From contig NZ_CP096034.1 of assembly GCF_023115465.1 (NCBI RefSeq), forward strand, positions 2,294,001-2,358,000: 64,000 nt of DNA, in the 5' to 3' direction. Numbering within the stretch: position 1 is the stretch's first letter; every line of letters begins with the position of its first letter. The notes below the pieces were generated by a model that did not search any database, had not been told where the DNA came from, and worked only from the letters and a program-made list of their open reading frames with translations. A program made the translations under genes and the position numbers. Shown here one piece after another: positions 15,983 to 25,759 of this stretch. This stretch comes from Gottfriedia acidiceleris (GTDB lineage Bacteria > Bacillota > Bacilli > Bacillales > Bacillaceae_G).

Positions 15983-18250
15983 ATGAAAAAACGCTTGATG
16001 AATCAAAAAAGTTCTACATTTGTTCTAATAGTGGGCTATCTGTTATTCAGTGTTTTATGGATACTCTTGTCAGACTCATTACTCGTTGAGTATGCTAGGG
16101 AGTTTCATGCTTTCTCTATGATAAAGGGGATTGGTTATCTAACCATTAGCGCCATTTTCTTTTACAGTGTCATTTACAAAAAACAACAAATCGTCAAACA
16201 CATTGAAGAAAGATATCGCTTGTTTGTTGAGAACTCGACCGATATTATTATTGTTGTGAAAGACAACGGAACGATCGAATATGGTTCACCATCTTTTTCA
16301 ACCTTCTTAGGCTACGTACCAACAGATTATGAAGGAAGAAGTATTTTTGAGTTTATCGCCAAAGAAGAAGTAAACAATCGGAAAGAAGTGTTTGCCCACC
16401 GAAAACAATTTAAATACGCTGGAAACTTTATCGTCAAGTTTATCCACAAAAACGGCAACTACGTGATTTTAGAGAGCAAATGTTTACCGATTATCGGTGA
16501 ATCGGGTGAAGTAGAAAAATTGATGTATATCTCACAAGATATAACACTTCAGACTAAAGCCAAAGAAAAACATCGTGAAACAGAAGACCGCTATCAAAAA
16601 TTAGTTGAACTATCACCAGATACAACGATGATCTACAATGAAAAGGGGGAAATCTTGTATACGAATTCGGCTGGCTTTGAACTAGTTGGTGCAAAAAACG
16701 AAGAAGAAGTAATTGGAAAGAACATCTTCCAATTTATCTCTCAAGAGTCGATGAGTCATGCAGCCAATCGAATGGAAGCCGCAATAAAAGGGGAAACTGG
16801 AATTAGCGAATACAATATAAAACGCTTAGATGGAACAATAATTAACACAGAGGTGTTATCGTTTCCAACAACGTATCAAGGAAATAAGGCGGTTCAAGTA
16901 ATCGTGAGGGACATTACCGAACGAAAACTAACCGCAAAACAGCTAAAATTTTTAGCGTATTTTGATGTGTTAACAGGGATTGGAAATCGAAATGCACTCC
17001 AAACTAGACTAAATGAAGAAATACAAGAGTGTAAACAAACTCGTAAATCACTTGCTGTCTTGTTTTTAAATCTCGATCGGTTTAAAAATGTGAATGACAC
17101 ATTTGGCCATAGATTTGGCGATATGCTGCTAAGAGAGGTAACTGAACGATTAAAAGTAAACATAAGTAATCTATGTGAATTATTCCGTTTCGGAGGAGAT
17201 GGGTTTGTGATTTTAATAAAAAACACAGATCACTCCAAAACAAGAAGAATGGCCAAACAAATCAACGAAGTTTTTGAACAAGCATTATACATCGAAGGAC
17301 GTTCCATACATATGTCGATTAGTATTGGCATTAGTATGTACCCAGATAATGGCGAAACAGTAGAGCGGCTCATCCAAACCGCAGATGCAGCACTGTATCG
17401 TGTAAAAGAAAATTCAAAAAATGATTATTTTTTTTATTCCGACCATATCCAAGTCGAAAATGACCGGAAAATGGAACTTGAGATCAAGCTACGGAAGGCA
17501 CTAGAAAATGATGAGTTTTCCTTGGTTTATCAGCCACAAATTGATTTAAAAACAAATGACATCGTTGGATTGGAAGTGCTTCTAAGATGGCATCATCCCA
17601 CAGAGGGGTTCATTCCTCCAATTGAATTTATTCCAATTGCAGAAGAAACAGGTCTAATTAATCCAATTGGAAAATGGGTTATAGAAACAGCTTGCAATCA
17701 ATTCAAACAATGGAAGGAATCATGTTTTCCGTTAAAAAGTATAGCGGTTAACGTTTCGGGTGTTCAATTAAAAGATAAAAATTTCGTCGGAATGGTCGAA
17801 AAAATACTATTTGACACAAAACTTATCCCAGGCTATCTGGATTTAGAAATTACCGAAAGTATAATGCAAGAAGCGAACTTGGCAAGTAAGATCATGAACG
17901 AATTAAAAAAAATCGGCGTACGCTTATCAATTGATGATTTTGGAATGGGGTATTCATCATTTCGTTATTTGCGACAACTCCCGTTTGATAAATTAAAAAT
18001 TGATAAATCATTTATAGATGAAATTAATGGAGAATCAAATGATGGTGCAATTGTTACAGCCATAATCCAACTAGGAAACAAACTTGGATACGATATTGTC
18101 GCAGAAGGTGTCGAAACTAGAGCGCAAGTTGAGTTTTTACGATCAAATTTTTGTCATTATGCACAGGGCTATTATTTCAGTAAACCTTTAGCTACAAGTG
18201 ACATAGAAGAACTCATCCGAACCAGATACAATCTTACTAAAAAGAGTTAA
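15983..18250 (+). CDS. Membrane PAS-PAS-GGDEF-EAL protein, probable c-di-GMP phosphodiesterase
   Basis: This 755-residue protein has two N-terminal membrane helices (about 10-65), two PAS domains (about 75-190 and 205-315), a GGDEF domain and an EAL domain. The cyclase site reads GGDGF (residues 404-408) instead of GGDEF/GGEEF, so cyclase activity is probably lost; the domain may act as a GTP sensor. The EAL part keeps its core: EVLLRW at 531-536 (Val for Ala is tolerated), LDLEITESIM, DDFGMGYSS, KIDKSFI and EGVET. Hydrolysis of c-di-GMP to pGpG is therefore likely, tuned by PAS input. It begins a region with three more c-di-GMP-related genes and a polysaccharide synthase. Confidence 0.9.
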   Translation: MKKRLMNQKSSTFVLIVGYLLFSVLWILLSDSLLVEYAREFHAFSMIKGIGYLTISAIFFYSVIYKKQQIVKHIEERYRLFVENSTDIIIVVKDNGTIEYGSPSFSTFLGYVPTDYEGRSIFEFIAKEEVNNRKEVFAHRKQFKYAGNFIVKFIHKNGNYVILESKCLPIIGESGEVEKLMYISQDITLQTKAKEKHRETEDRYQKLVELSPDTTMIYNEKGEILYTNSAGFELVGAKNEEEVIGKNIFQFISQESMSHAANRMEAAIKGETGISEYNIKRLDGTIINTEVLSFPTTYQGNKAVQVIVRDITERKLTAKQLKFLAYFDVLTGIGNRNALQTRLNEEIQECKQTRKSLAVLFLNLDRFKNVNDTFGHRFGDMLLREVTERLKVNISNLCELFRFGGDGFVILIKNTDHSKTRRMAKQINEVFEQALYIEGRSIHMSISIGISMYPDNGETVERLIQTADAALYRVKENSKNDYFFYSDHIQVENDRKMELEIKLRKALENDEFSLVYQPQIDLKTNDIVGLEVLLRWHHPTEGFIPPIEFIPIAEETGLINPIGKWVIETACNQFKQWKESCFPLKSIAVNVSGVQLKDKNFVGMVEKILFDTKLIPGYLDLEITESIMQEANLASKIMNELKKIGVRLSIDDFGMGYSSFRYLRQLPFDKLKIDKSFIDEINGESNDGAIVTAIIQLGNKLGYDIVAEGVETRAQVEFLRSNFCHYAQGYYFSKPLATSDIEELIRTRYNLTKKS

Positions 18251-18890
18251 AACAATTGTTAGTTCCAAAAAAGCTAATACATAAAAAGAACCATCAATAC
18301 CACAAATGTCATTTCCGTCATTTTCAAAATGAATTGCTGCAATTGTTAGACTAGCATAACCTTCTTTCACCAATGTGTTGATAATTTCAAATCTATAGTG
18401 GGTAAAGAAAAGACTAGAAGCTTTACTAAATTGAAGTTGCTCACATTTACACCCTCAGTTTTTTAAAGTTGAATAATAACCGCATTGTTCTAGCAGCTTA
18501 TTTTAATATTGCTGCTTTTTTTATATCCATTAGTTCGTACCAACCTCAATCATCCAAAAGTTCAATGAGTTAGAAGACGGGATTGTCTACAATGGAAGTT
18601 TCTCCTATTTTCCAAATTGAAAGTAAGCGAAGGGAGGTGAAGAGTGAAACCTTAGTTAAAATACTGAGTTTCACGTGAAGAGTTTTTAAATTAAAGAAGT
18701 CGTTTCCTCGACATAAATTTCGCGTGGAAACATTAAACCGAAATATATCATACAAAACTTTATCAGGCGGAAATAGAATGGAGACCAATAAAGTTAATTA
18801 GATGATCGTTACATCTTGAAACTGGTGGATCCCTAAATCATAGTTACACTTGTTTTCAAAATTGGCTGTTGCCCACATATTGTATAAATG
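18251..18890. other. Intergenic region with one terminator-like hairpin
   Basis: An AGCAGC/GCTGCT stem followed by TTTTTTT lies at 18492-18523 on the + strand. A short frame at about 18592-18678 (MEVSPIFQIESKRREVKSET and so on) has no RBS and is not called. Otherwise nothing is supported. Confidence 0.35.
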
Positions 18891-18914
18891 AAAAAAACTA
18901 GGAAGTATTCCTAG
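18891..18914 (-). terminator. Terminator of the CAP-domain gene
   Basis: CTAGGAA pairs with TTCCTAG around a 3-base loop, followed on the minus strand by seven T residues. It lies just after the stop of the CAP-domain gene. Confidence 0.8.
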
Positions 18915-18920
18915 CTCTAA

Positions 18921-19724
18921 TTATTTTGATATAAATTGCTGTGTCCAGTAAGTTTGTTTTCCTTTTTTGTAACCAATTCCAATGTATGTAAATTGTCCAT
19001 TTAAAATATTTGCTCGGTGACCACTTGAATTCATCCAAGCTTTTACTACTTCTGCTGGTGTTTGTTGCCCCATCGCTATGTTTTCTGCTGCACTAGTATA
19101 CGAAATCCCAAAAGATTTCATCATATCAAATGGTGAACCGTATTTTGGACTTTGATGTGCGAAGTAGTTATTTTGATCCATATCATTACTTTTTGCATAA
19201 GCACAATCATTAAGGGCTTTAAAATCAGCTTTTAATGCTGACAACCCCAATTTAGCACGCTCTTTATTCGTTAAGTCCAATACTTCTTTTTGATAAGCAG
19301 TTAATGTACTTGGTGTGCCCTGCACTGGATTTACTGGTGGTTTGCTTGGTGCAGATACTTTAACTGGTACTTTAATCGGTGTCCCTTTTCTGATGATGTA
19401 CGTAGGTAATCTATACTTTAAACTTGGATTCACTTTTTTAATATCTGTAACTGAAACTTTGAACTTATTGGCAATTTGACTAAGTGATTGGTTTGAAGTT
19501 GGCTTATATGTGGTAAGTTTCACTGGTTTAATTGTCGAGCTCATAGACTCCAGCATTATATCGCGCTCATCAGAAATAATAGGTTCTTCAATTCTGTTTA
19601 TACCTTCTTGTTGTGTATCATTTTTTATTATTTGAAAGTATCTATAAACAAAAAATAAGTTTGTTAAAAGTAGAAACAAACTCAGCCACATCCAAGGACT
19701 TTTTTTCTTAGTGTGTTCTGACAT
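18921..19724 (-). CDS. Membrane-anchored LysM and CAP-domain protein (YkwD-like)
   Basis: This 267-residue protein has an N-terminal membrane anchor (WLSLFLLLTNLFFVYRYF), a LysM-like module at about residues 72-122 (SNQSLSQIANKFKVSVTDIK), a Pro-rich linker and a C-terminal CAP/SCP domain (about 142-267). The CAP domain shows the usual blocks LTNKERAKLGL, YFAHQSPKYGSPFDMM, AAENIAMGQQ and AWMNSSGHRANIL. Family members such as YkwD/SafA-like proteins are secreted wall proteins of uncertain activity; LysM suggests binding to peptidoglycan. AAGGAGGG precedes the ATG. It is divergent from the receiver-HEAT-glycosyltransferase operon. Confidence 0.9.
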   Translation of the reverse strand: MSEHTKKKSPWMWLSLFLLLTNLFFVYRYFQIIKNDTQQEGINRIEEPIISDERDIMLESMSSTIKPVKLTTYKPTSNQSLSQIANKFKVSVTDIKKVNPSLKYRLPTYIIRKGTPIKVPVKVSAPSKPPVNPVQGTPSTLTAYQKEVLDLTNKERAKLGLSALKADFKALNDCAYAKSNDMDQNNYFAHQSPKYGSPFDMMKSFGISYTSAAENIAMGQQTPAEVVKAWMNSSGHRANILNGQFTYIGIGYKKGKQTYWTQQFISK

Positions 19725-19938
19725 GGTTATTACCCTCCTTTTTTAATATTTTAACCACTATGTTTTTTTTTATTTGGTTTATTTGATAAAGATAGTGAAG
19801 TGTAAAATAGAAATTGATTACTATATATACAACACAATTAGGAGAAAATGGAGATTATCTTTAAAGACTTATAATCTGCCTCAAATTTTGGGAAATGGGT
19901 ATTCTACTACTAAAAACATATTTGAGGTGAGAAAATCG

Positions 19939-21162
19939 ATGAATGAAGCAGTTAAATCTTCTGTCATAGTTGTAGTAAATGACGAGTTAGCTGTCGATTG
20001 GGAAGATGACATGGTTCAAACTGTTTCGCTCCAAGTGGACCACTTATCATCACTCATTGACAGGTTAGAACACTTCAAACTAGATGTCCTTTTCCTTTTT
20101 TCTGACAATCTTCCAAGTGGGTCTCTTTCAGACTTACGGAAGTTAACCGATTTTTGCGAGGAGCGGTTTCTTTCAATAGGTTGGATTGGCTCAACTGAAA
20201 TGTGGCGTCAATTGGAAGTGGGTTACCCAGATGTATACTTTCCTGAACGTGTTGAACTTGCCGAGTTGAAGCAAGTCGTGAAGACAGTTTGTAAACGACG
20301 CAAACGAATTCTAGACCATGTTCTTGTTGATACGATAACAGGTGTAAATACTGTACGTTTTCTAAAAATGGAACTCGAAACCTTTTTATATGATTTGAGA
20401 CGTTCGTATGAAGCGTTTTCAATCGTGACGATAAAAGCTGATGACTTAACCATTGTTGATGAAAATGAGAAATATGCAATTGGTTCGAAATTAATTCAAT
20501 TTATCAAAGGAAGTGTTCGACCGACTGATTTTTTAGCGCTTCATCCGGTAAGTGGACTGGTCCTCCTTCTTCCGAAGACAGTAAAAGTGGATGCACTCAA
20601 ATTGATGAAACGGTTAGAACACTCCTTCTCTGAACAGGTTGGCTCGTTTTTTTATCGTGTCATTGAAATCGCTGATCCAACTCGTTCGGTGGAACAGTGT
20701 TTAGCCTTAATTGAAAAGGTGCCATCTTCCCGGGTGGAGGATGATCTACAAGTAACGGACATCCGGAGAATTAAGATTGCGGTGATCGATGATGACCGTT
20801 TAATTCGTGAGTTGTTGCATCATCAATTAGCTGATTTTGGTGGGGAAATGGTTGATGTAGAGGTCAAGGGTTTTGTAGATGGTGAAGCGTTTTTTGCGGA
20901 TCCTTGGCATCGTCAAAATGAACGATTTGTGATCATTATCGATCAGCTTTTGCCAAAAATGGGTGGATTGGAAATTTTACGGATAATACAAACGAAATAT
21001 GACCGAAAGAGATATAATTGCTTACTGCTTGGCCGTGAGGGACGAGAGGCTGATATTGCAATTGCAATAAGAAGTGGTGCGAATGATTACCTAGCAAAAC
21101 CATTTAGCTTAAGGGAATTGCGTAGTCGGATGAATCGGCTACTTGGCCTGATGTTACCATGA
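19939..21162 (+). CDS. Receiver/degenerate-GGDEF response-regulator-like protein
   Basis: From the ATG at 19939 (GAGGTG upstream; the longer frame from 19774 lacks an RBS) the product has 407 residues. Residues ~1-115 look like a degenerate receiver. Residues ~125-265 have a diguanylate-cyclase-like outline (DTITGVNTVRFLKMELETFL) but no GGDEF signature. Residues ~278-405 form a complete receiver domain: acidic patch Asp284-286, phosphoacceptor Asp335 (IIIDQLLPKMGG) and Lys387 in LAKPF. A kinase partner is not nearby. It overlaps the HEAT gene by four bases (ATGA), so it probably senses a signal for the glycosyltransferase operon. Confidence 0.8.
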   Translation: MNEAVKSSVIVVVNDELAVDWEDDMVQTVSLQVDHLSSLIDRLEHFKLDVLFLFSDNLPSGSLSDLRKLTDFCEERFLSIGWIGSTEMWRQLEVGYPDVYFPERVELAELKQVVKTVCKRRKRILDHVLVDTITGVNTVRFLKMELETFLYDLRRSYEAFSIVTIKADDLTIVDENEKYAIGSKLIQFIKGSVRPTDFLALHPVSGLVLLLPKTVKVDALKLMKRLEHSFSEQVGSFFYRVIEIADPTRSVEQCLALIEKVPSSRVEDDLQVTDIRRIKIAVIDDDRLIRELLHHQLADFGGEMVDVEVKGFVDGEAFFADPWHRQNERFVIIIDQLLPKMGGLEILRIIQTKYDRKRYNCLLLGREGREADIAIAIRSGANDYLAKPFSLRELRSRMNRLLGLMLP

Positions 21163-22235
21163 CAACTGTTTGGGTTGTTTTACTATTAATGGGAATCTTG
21201 ATTGTGGGTATTCTCACGATTTATGTCTATTTGGTCGTTCGAAAAGTCAACCAAAAAAATCTGTTAAAAAAGCAACAAAATTGGTTGGAACAAAATTTAA
21301 ACACGATTGAGAATTATGTGGTGAAAGGTGAATTGTCGGTTTCATTTTTTCCAAATGAAGAATATCAATTTAGTGTGATGGAAGAAATCTTTAGTCATTA
21401 TCTTGGAATAATTCAGTTTGAGAAGGATTTCGATCCGATTCGTCCAATCATCAACCGCTACTTACTTCCGCGGTACAGAAAGAAACTCGCATCAAGGAGA
21501 TGGGCGGAGCGAATGAACGCATTATATTTCATTCATCAATTTGGCATCAAATCGATGAAGAACGATTTAATTTCTCATTTAGATTCGGCAAATTGTTCTG
21601 TTGAAGAGCGTTTTGAAATTTTTCTCATTCTAGCTAGGTTTCGCGACCAGACTGTTTTCACGCTTATTAAGAGCCATAAACAAATGCCATCTTTTTTACT
21701 CACGGAATGTTTGAAACATTTTACGACTTTTCGGACAATTGATTCTTTTTTAATGGATTGGCATGAACTTGACCAAACAATTCAGTATGCATTACTGGAC
21801 GTTATTCGAGTGAAGCATTTTTTAACAGAAAAAACCCAAGCGTTGCTAGAATCTTTGATTCAATCAAGCGATTTAGAACTTCGCATTCGTTCGTATAAAA
21901 CAATAGCTTCAATCGGTTATTTATCGAAAAAAGAATTGGTGTTGAATAGAATCAAAATCATGCAGTCAACTGAAGAATGGGATAACCAGAAAAACATAAG
22001 TGAAAAACTAATGTTGACTCGTCTGATGGGTAGTATTAGGTCCCAAGATTTTTTGCCGATATTACATCAACTCATCTCAGACCGAGCTTATTCGGTTCGG
22101 TCGGAAGCTGCAAGGTCGATTCGAAAGTATAAAAATGGAGAAGAATTACTCCTTGAAATCAATAAAACACATTTAGACGCATACGCCCGTCAGATTGCAC
22201 AAGAATGGTTAGAAAGGGTAGTGTTTGATGAATAA
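21159..22235 (+). CDS. Membrane-anchored HEAT-repeat protein
   Basis: This 358-residue protein has one N-terminal membrane helix (VVLLLMGILIVGILTIYVYL) and then an all-helical cytoplasmic body that looks like HEAT repeats. The clearest is near the C-terminus (FLPILHQLISDRAYSVRSEA). HEAT proteins are scaffolds. Its position between a receiver protein and a processive glycosyltransferase, with overlaps on both sides (4 and 8 bases), suggests that it links the regulator to the synthase at the membrane. That role is an inference; no catalytic motif is visible. Confidence 0.75.
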   Translation: MTTVWVVLLLMGILIVGILTIYVYLVVRKVNQKNLLKKQQNWLEQNLNTIENYVVKGELSVSFFPNEEYQFSVMEEIFSHYLGIIQFEKDFDPIRPIINRYLLPRYRKKLASRRWAERMNALYFIHQFGIKSMKNDLISHLDSANCSVEERFEIFLILARFRDQTVFTLIKSHKQMPSFLLTECLKHFTTFRTIDSFLMDWHELDQTIQYALLDVIRVKHFLTEKTQALLESLIQSSDLELRIRSYKTIASIGYLSKKELVLNRIKIMQSTEEWDNQKNISEKLMLTRLMGSIRSQDFLPILHQLISDRAYSVRSEAARSIRKYKNGEELLLEINKTHLDAYARQIAQEWLERVVFDE

Positions 22236-23649
22236 TGCTGTACTGATATTTTTCAATCGATTGATCATTGTGTATGTATTTCTTTTATGTATAACGTATT
22301 TACTATTGTTTTTCGCTGCATTTTTTCGTTTAAAAAGGGAAATTGGACTTCACAAAATTGAACCTTATAAACGGTTAAAAGAATCAGCTTTTACAGCACC
22401 ACTTTCCATTCTCGTTCCTGTATACAATGAAGAAGTTGGTGTGATAGGCACGATTCTTTCGTTAGTGACAGGGAGTGGTCGATTAGATTACCCGCAGTTT
22501 GAGGTTATTGTCATCAATGATGGGTCCAAAGATCTAACACTTCAGAAAGTGATTGATCGATTTGAAATGAAAGTGATGAAACACAAAGTCATTCAAAAAA
22601 GAAACGGTATTTCGACAAAAAAAGTCAGAAATGTGTACCAATCAGCCATTTATCCATTTTTGTATTTGATTGATAAAGAAAATGGAGGAAAAGCAGATGC
22701 ACTGAACGCTGGCATTAACTTGTCAAACTATCCTTATTTCGCTTCAATTGATGGTGACACCATTTTGGATACTGATTCATTTCTTAAAATCATGAAACCC
22801 ATTATTGAAAATAGTGACGAAGAAATCATCGCCATTGGGGGAAATGTCCTTATCGCAAATGGAAGTCACGTATCTCATGGCAAAATAAACGAAATGCGTC
22901 TCACTAAACATCCACTTGTGATTATGCAAATTATTGAATATGTAAGAGCTTTTTTAATCGGACGAATTGGACTGAGTCAAAAAAATTTATTGCTCATTAT
23001 TTCTGGTGCCTTTGGTGTGTTTAATACATCTCGAGTGATACAAGTTGGCGGATATTTAACGAACACGATTGGAGAAGACATGGAACTTGTTGTTCGATTG
23101 CATGAAAAAAACATCGAACACAAATGGGGTGCGCGAATTGAATATGTTGCAGATCCTGTTTGTTATACAGAAGCACCTGAGTCATTTGCTGTTTTGCGTA
23201 CGCAAAGGGTCCGCTGGCATCGAGGATTATTTGAAAGCTTGTGGGCACACCGGAAAATGATATTCAATTTTAAATACGGAGCAATTGGATTTGTAGCAAT
23301 GCCCTACTTTTTATTTGTAGAATTTTTTGGACCGATTATTGAGTGTTTAGGATATTTCACACTTATATTCAATATCTTTTCGCAGGATGTCAATATTCTT
23401 TATTCGTTTTTGTTACTTGTTTTAATGATTTTTTATGGTTCTTTTCTTTCTGTTGGTGCTGTCTTGTTAGAAGAATGGCGAATTGATAAGTATCAAAGTA
23501 TTCGTGAGTTGAATCGCTTATTTTTATTTGCACTTTCAGAAGCGTTTTGGTATCGTCCGATTATTACGTATTGGCGAGTTAAAGCCACGTTTTCAATTCT
23601 GCTCGGTAAAAGTCAAGGTTGGGGCGAAATGAAACGAAAAGGGATGTAA
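22228..23649 (+). CDS. Processive family 2 membrane glycosyltransferase
   Basis: A 473-residue synthase of the IcaA/PgaC/BcsA type. It has an N-terminal membrane helix, a GT-A domain and three to four C-terminal helices forming a channel. Catalytic motifs are all present: VPVYNEE, DGD (Asp175-Asp177), GED (Asp284) and QxxRW (Gln326-Trp330, in QRVRWHRG). It should polymerise a beta-linked polysaccharide from a UDP-sugar and move it across the membrane. No c-di-GMP-binding PilZ domain is fused, so control probably runs through the neighbouring receiver and HEAT proteins. It overlaps the HEAT gene. Sugar identity cannot be told from the sequence. Confidence 0.9.
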   Translation: MNNAVLIFFNRLIIVYVFLLCITYLLLFFAAFFRLKREIGLHKIEPYKRLKESAFTAPLSILVPVYNEEVGVIGTILSLVTGSGRLDYPQFEVIVINDGSKDLTLQKVIDRFEMKVMKHKVIQKRNGISTKKVRNVYQSAIYPFLYLIDKENGGKADALNAGINLSNYPYFASIDGDTILDTDSFLKIMKPIIENSDEEIIAIGGNVLIANGSHVSHGKINEMRLTKHPLVIMQIIEYVRAFLIGRIGLSQKNLLLIISGAFGVFNTSRVIQVGGYLTNTIGEDMELVVRLHEKNIEHKWGARIEYVADPVCYTEAPESFAVLRTQRVRWHRGLFESLWAHRKMIFNFKYGAIGFVAMPYFLFVEFFGPIIECLGYFTLIFNIFSQDVNILYSFLLLVLMIFYGSFLSVGAVLLEEWRIDKYQSIRELNRLFLFALSEAFWYRPIITYWRVKATFSILLGKSQGWGEMKRKGM

Positions 23650-24108
23650 TTTCATAAACTGTCAATATTGGTTAGTTTACTAAAAAAAGAATTAAATCTT
23701 ATACTTGAGCAGACTTTTTTGCACAACGTTTTTTATATTTATCAAAGGTTTCACAACATCTAGCTAAAATAGGGCAGGCATTGGAACCGAATAGAACAGA
23801 TGAAATGATTTAATAAGCTCCACATTTACATCTAATCAGTCAATCAGTCTAATTGTACGTGTGAGATATAAAATTAAAATCTCAGTTACTCATTTAAAGA
23901 GAGTAAACAAATTTTAATGGATATATCGACGAGTTTTCTGATTCAGTTAGACTAACTACCATAACCTTTTTAAGATGATAAAGGGAATCTCTTACTCGTC
24001 AACAAAAGAAAACATTGCGACGATGGAAAACAACCAACTCTAGTAGGTTACCTCATTGAAGAGTTTTAGTGGTCACTGAGTGATTTAAATAAGAAGTTCA
24101 CAAACAAT
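23650..24108. other. Convergent intergenic region
   Basis: About 460 bases between the glycosyltransferase gene and the convergent GGDEF gene. No coding frame, repeat or second terminator is supported apart from the hairpin at its right end. Confidence 0.35.
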
Positions 24109-24139
24109 TACAAGAGCTAGGGTATCCCTAGCTCTTGTT
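24109..24139. terminator. Bidirectional terminator
   Basis: ACAAGAGCTAGGG pairs perfectly with CCCTAGCTCTTGT around a 3-base loop. On the minus strand it follows the stop of the GGDEF gene by six bases. Confidence 0.85.
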
Positions 24140-24145
24140 TAACGG

Positions 24146-25759
24146 TTAAACTTCATCTTTTGGAAGTTCATCTTCACCTACAACGCAATTACGACTTCGT
24201 TCTTTCCCTATATACATTGCTGAATCAGCTCGGTGAATGCTTTTAGATAAACCAATTGTTGGATCATATCGCGAGACACCAAACGTCATTGTAATGAGTA
24301 TGCTTTTGTGCTCTAACGAAAATTCGTGTGCTGCGATTCGTTGACGTAACGATTCTGCAACTTTTAAGCCACCTTCGTAAGGTGTATTCGGTAACACAAT
24401 TAAAAACTCTTCACCGCCCCAACGGCCAATATAATCATTTTTTCGAATGGAACTAGCGACAAGTGACGCACTTTCTTTTAACACATAATCACCCATTTCA
24501 TGGCCGTACGTATCGTTAAACGTTTTAAAACGGTCAATATCAAATAAGATAAAAGTAATTGGTTGCTTTGATATCTGTGCATGATTGATTTCAACATCAA
24601 GTGCATAGTCCAAACCACGACGATTTAAGATTCCTGTTAACGGATCGGTTGTTGTAAGGGTTTCTAACTCTTTCTCTCTTGATTCAAGTGTCCTAACTGT
24701 AGACTTCAATTGTTGTTCAGCTGTCTGCTTTTTAACAAACAGAAATGTTACAAAAACAAGCATACAAAGTACTATTAGAACTAAGAAGCATTTTATTCCA
24801 AATAATTCCACATAGTCAGATGGCGTTAAAAAGTAATAAAATGTCCAATTGGCATTTGGGATTGATTGTTTGATAAAACGTAAACCATGATGAAATTGAG
24901 GTACGTTATCTGCTTTTGAGCGAAGCGCTTGATAATCATTTGAGCGACCAAGAAATTGACTGATGTTGGTGACTCTGGATGAAGATAAGTATTTATTCTT
25001 TGAGGTCGCTATAATTTCACCTCGTTCATCACATAAAAAACTAGTATAAAGTTTATTTAACCCAGCGCTTAATTGGTGAACGGTCATATCAAGCGAAACA
25101 GATCCAATATAGTTTCCTTTGTAATCAATAGGTGCTGATACTGTAGCCATCATCCCTTTACCTGCTCGATCGACATAAGGAGTACTCCAATATGGTTTTC
25201 TTGTTTTATTTTGTTTGAAGCTCCCTAGTTTCCAATAATCATTATTTAATGACTCTTTTTTGAATGTGTACAATTTTGATGGAACAAATGGGTATAAATT
25301 ATTAAATCCACTTTCACTTGTGTAGTATAACCACGAGATGTTTGGGAATCGTTCATAGATCGATACAAAAAAAGGATTTAAATGATCTGCCAAGTTCAGT
25401 TCTCGAATTTTTAATTCGGAGGTATAAATGTGTCCATACCCAGTGATATTACCGTGAGTTTTTTCACTCGGTGTATTAATTAAGGCATCACTATGAAAGG
25501 TGTTTGTTTTTGGATTGTATTGCAAATAATCAATTTTCTTTGTGAAATCCGTTCGGGTTTTGAGTACATCATTGGAATAAATTCGTAGGAGATCAGCTAA
25601 TTCCGTGTGATTTGTTGTATAGAGAGCAATTCGTTGCGCATCTACATTAAACCAATCACGAAAACGAGCGGATTCGACTAGTACTAGATACGTAAGATAT
25701 GATAAAAAAAGAAAAGACGAGAGCACACTGGTGATGAAAACTATTTGGATTTTCTTCAT
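24146..25759 (-). CDS. Membrane Cache-like sensor diguanylate cyclase
   Basis: A 537-residue protein with two membrane helices enclosing a ~270-residue extracytoplasmic sensor of the dCache type (VDAQRIALYTTNH, then WSTPYVDRAGKGMMATVSAP). A coiled linker leads to a GGDEF domain (about 375-530). The active site is GGEEF at residues 448-452 (RWGGEEFLIVLP), so synthesis of c-di-GMP from two GTP is expected. An RxxD inhibitory site just before it is not obvious. Its ATG overlaps the stop of the EAL gene (ATGA) and has AAGGGG upstream, so the two opposing enzymes are translated together. An upstream in-frame start is rejected for this reason. Confidence 0.92.
   Translation of the reverse strand: MKKIQIVFITSVLSSFLFLSYLTYLVLVESARFRDWFNVDAQRIALYTTNHTELADLLRIYSNDVLKTRTDFTKKIDYLQYNPKTNTFHSDALINTPSEKTHGNITGYGHIYTSELKIRELNLADHLNPFFVSIYERFPNISWLYYTSESGFNNLYPFVPSKLYTFKKESLNNDYWKLGSFKQNKTRKPYWSTPYVDRAGKGMMATVSAPIDYKGNYIGSVSLDMTVHQLSAGLNKLYTSFLCDERGEIIATSKNKYLSSSRVTNISQFLGRSNDYQALRSKADNVPQFHHGLRFIKQSIPNANWTFYYFLTPSDYVELFGIKCFLVLIVLCMLVFVTFLFVKKQTAEQQLKSTVRTLESREKELETLTTTDPLTGILNRRGLDYALDVEINHAQISKQPITFILFDIDRFKTFNDTYGHEMGDYVLKESASLVASSIRKNDYIGRWGGEEFLIVLPNTPYEGGLKVAESLRQRIAAHEFSLEHKSILITMTFGVSRYDPTIGLSKSIHRADSAMYIGKERSRNCVVGEDELPKDEV

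Noticed and set aside
19774-19938. 55-codon extension of the receiver protein
   Set aside because: No RBS at the upstream start; GAGGTG precedes ATG 19939, and the extension has no domain character.
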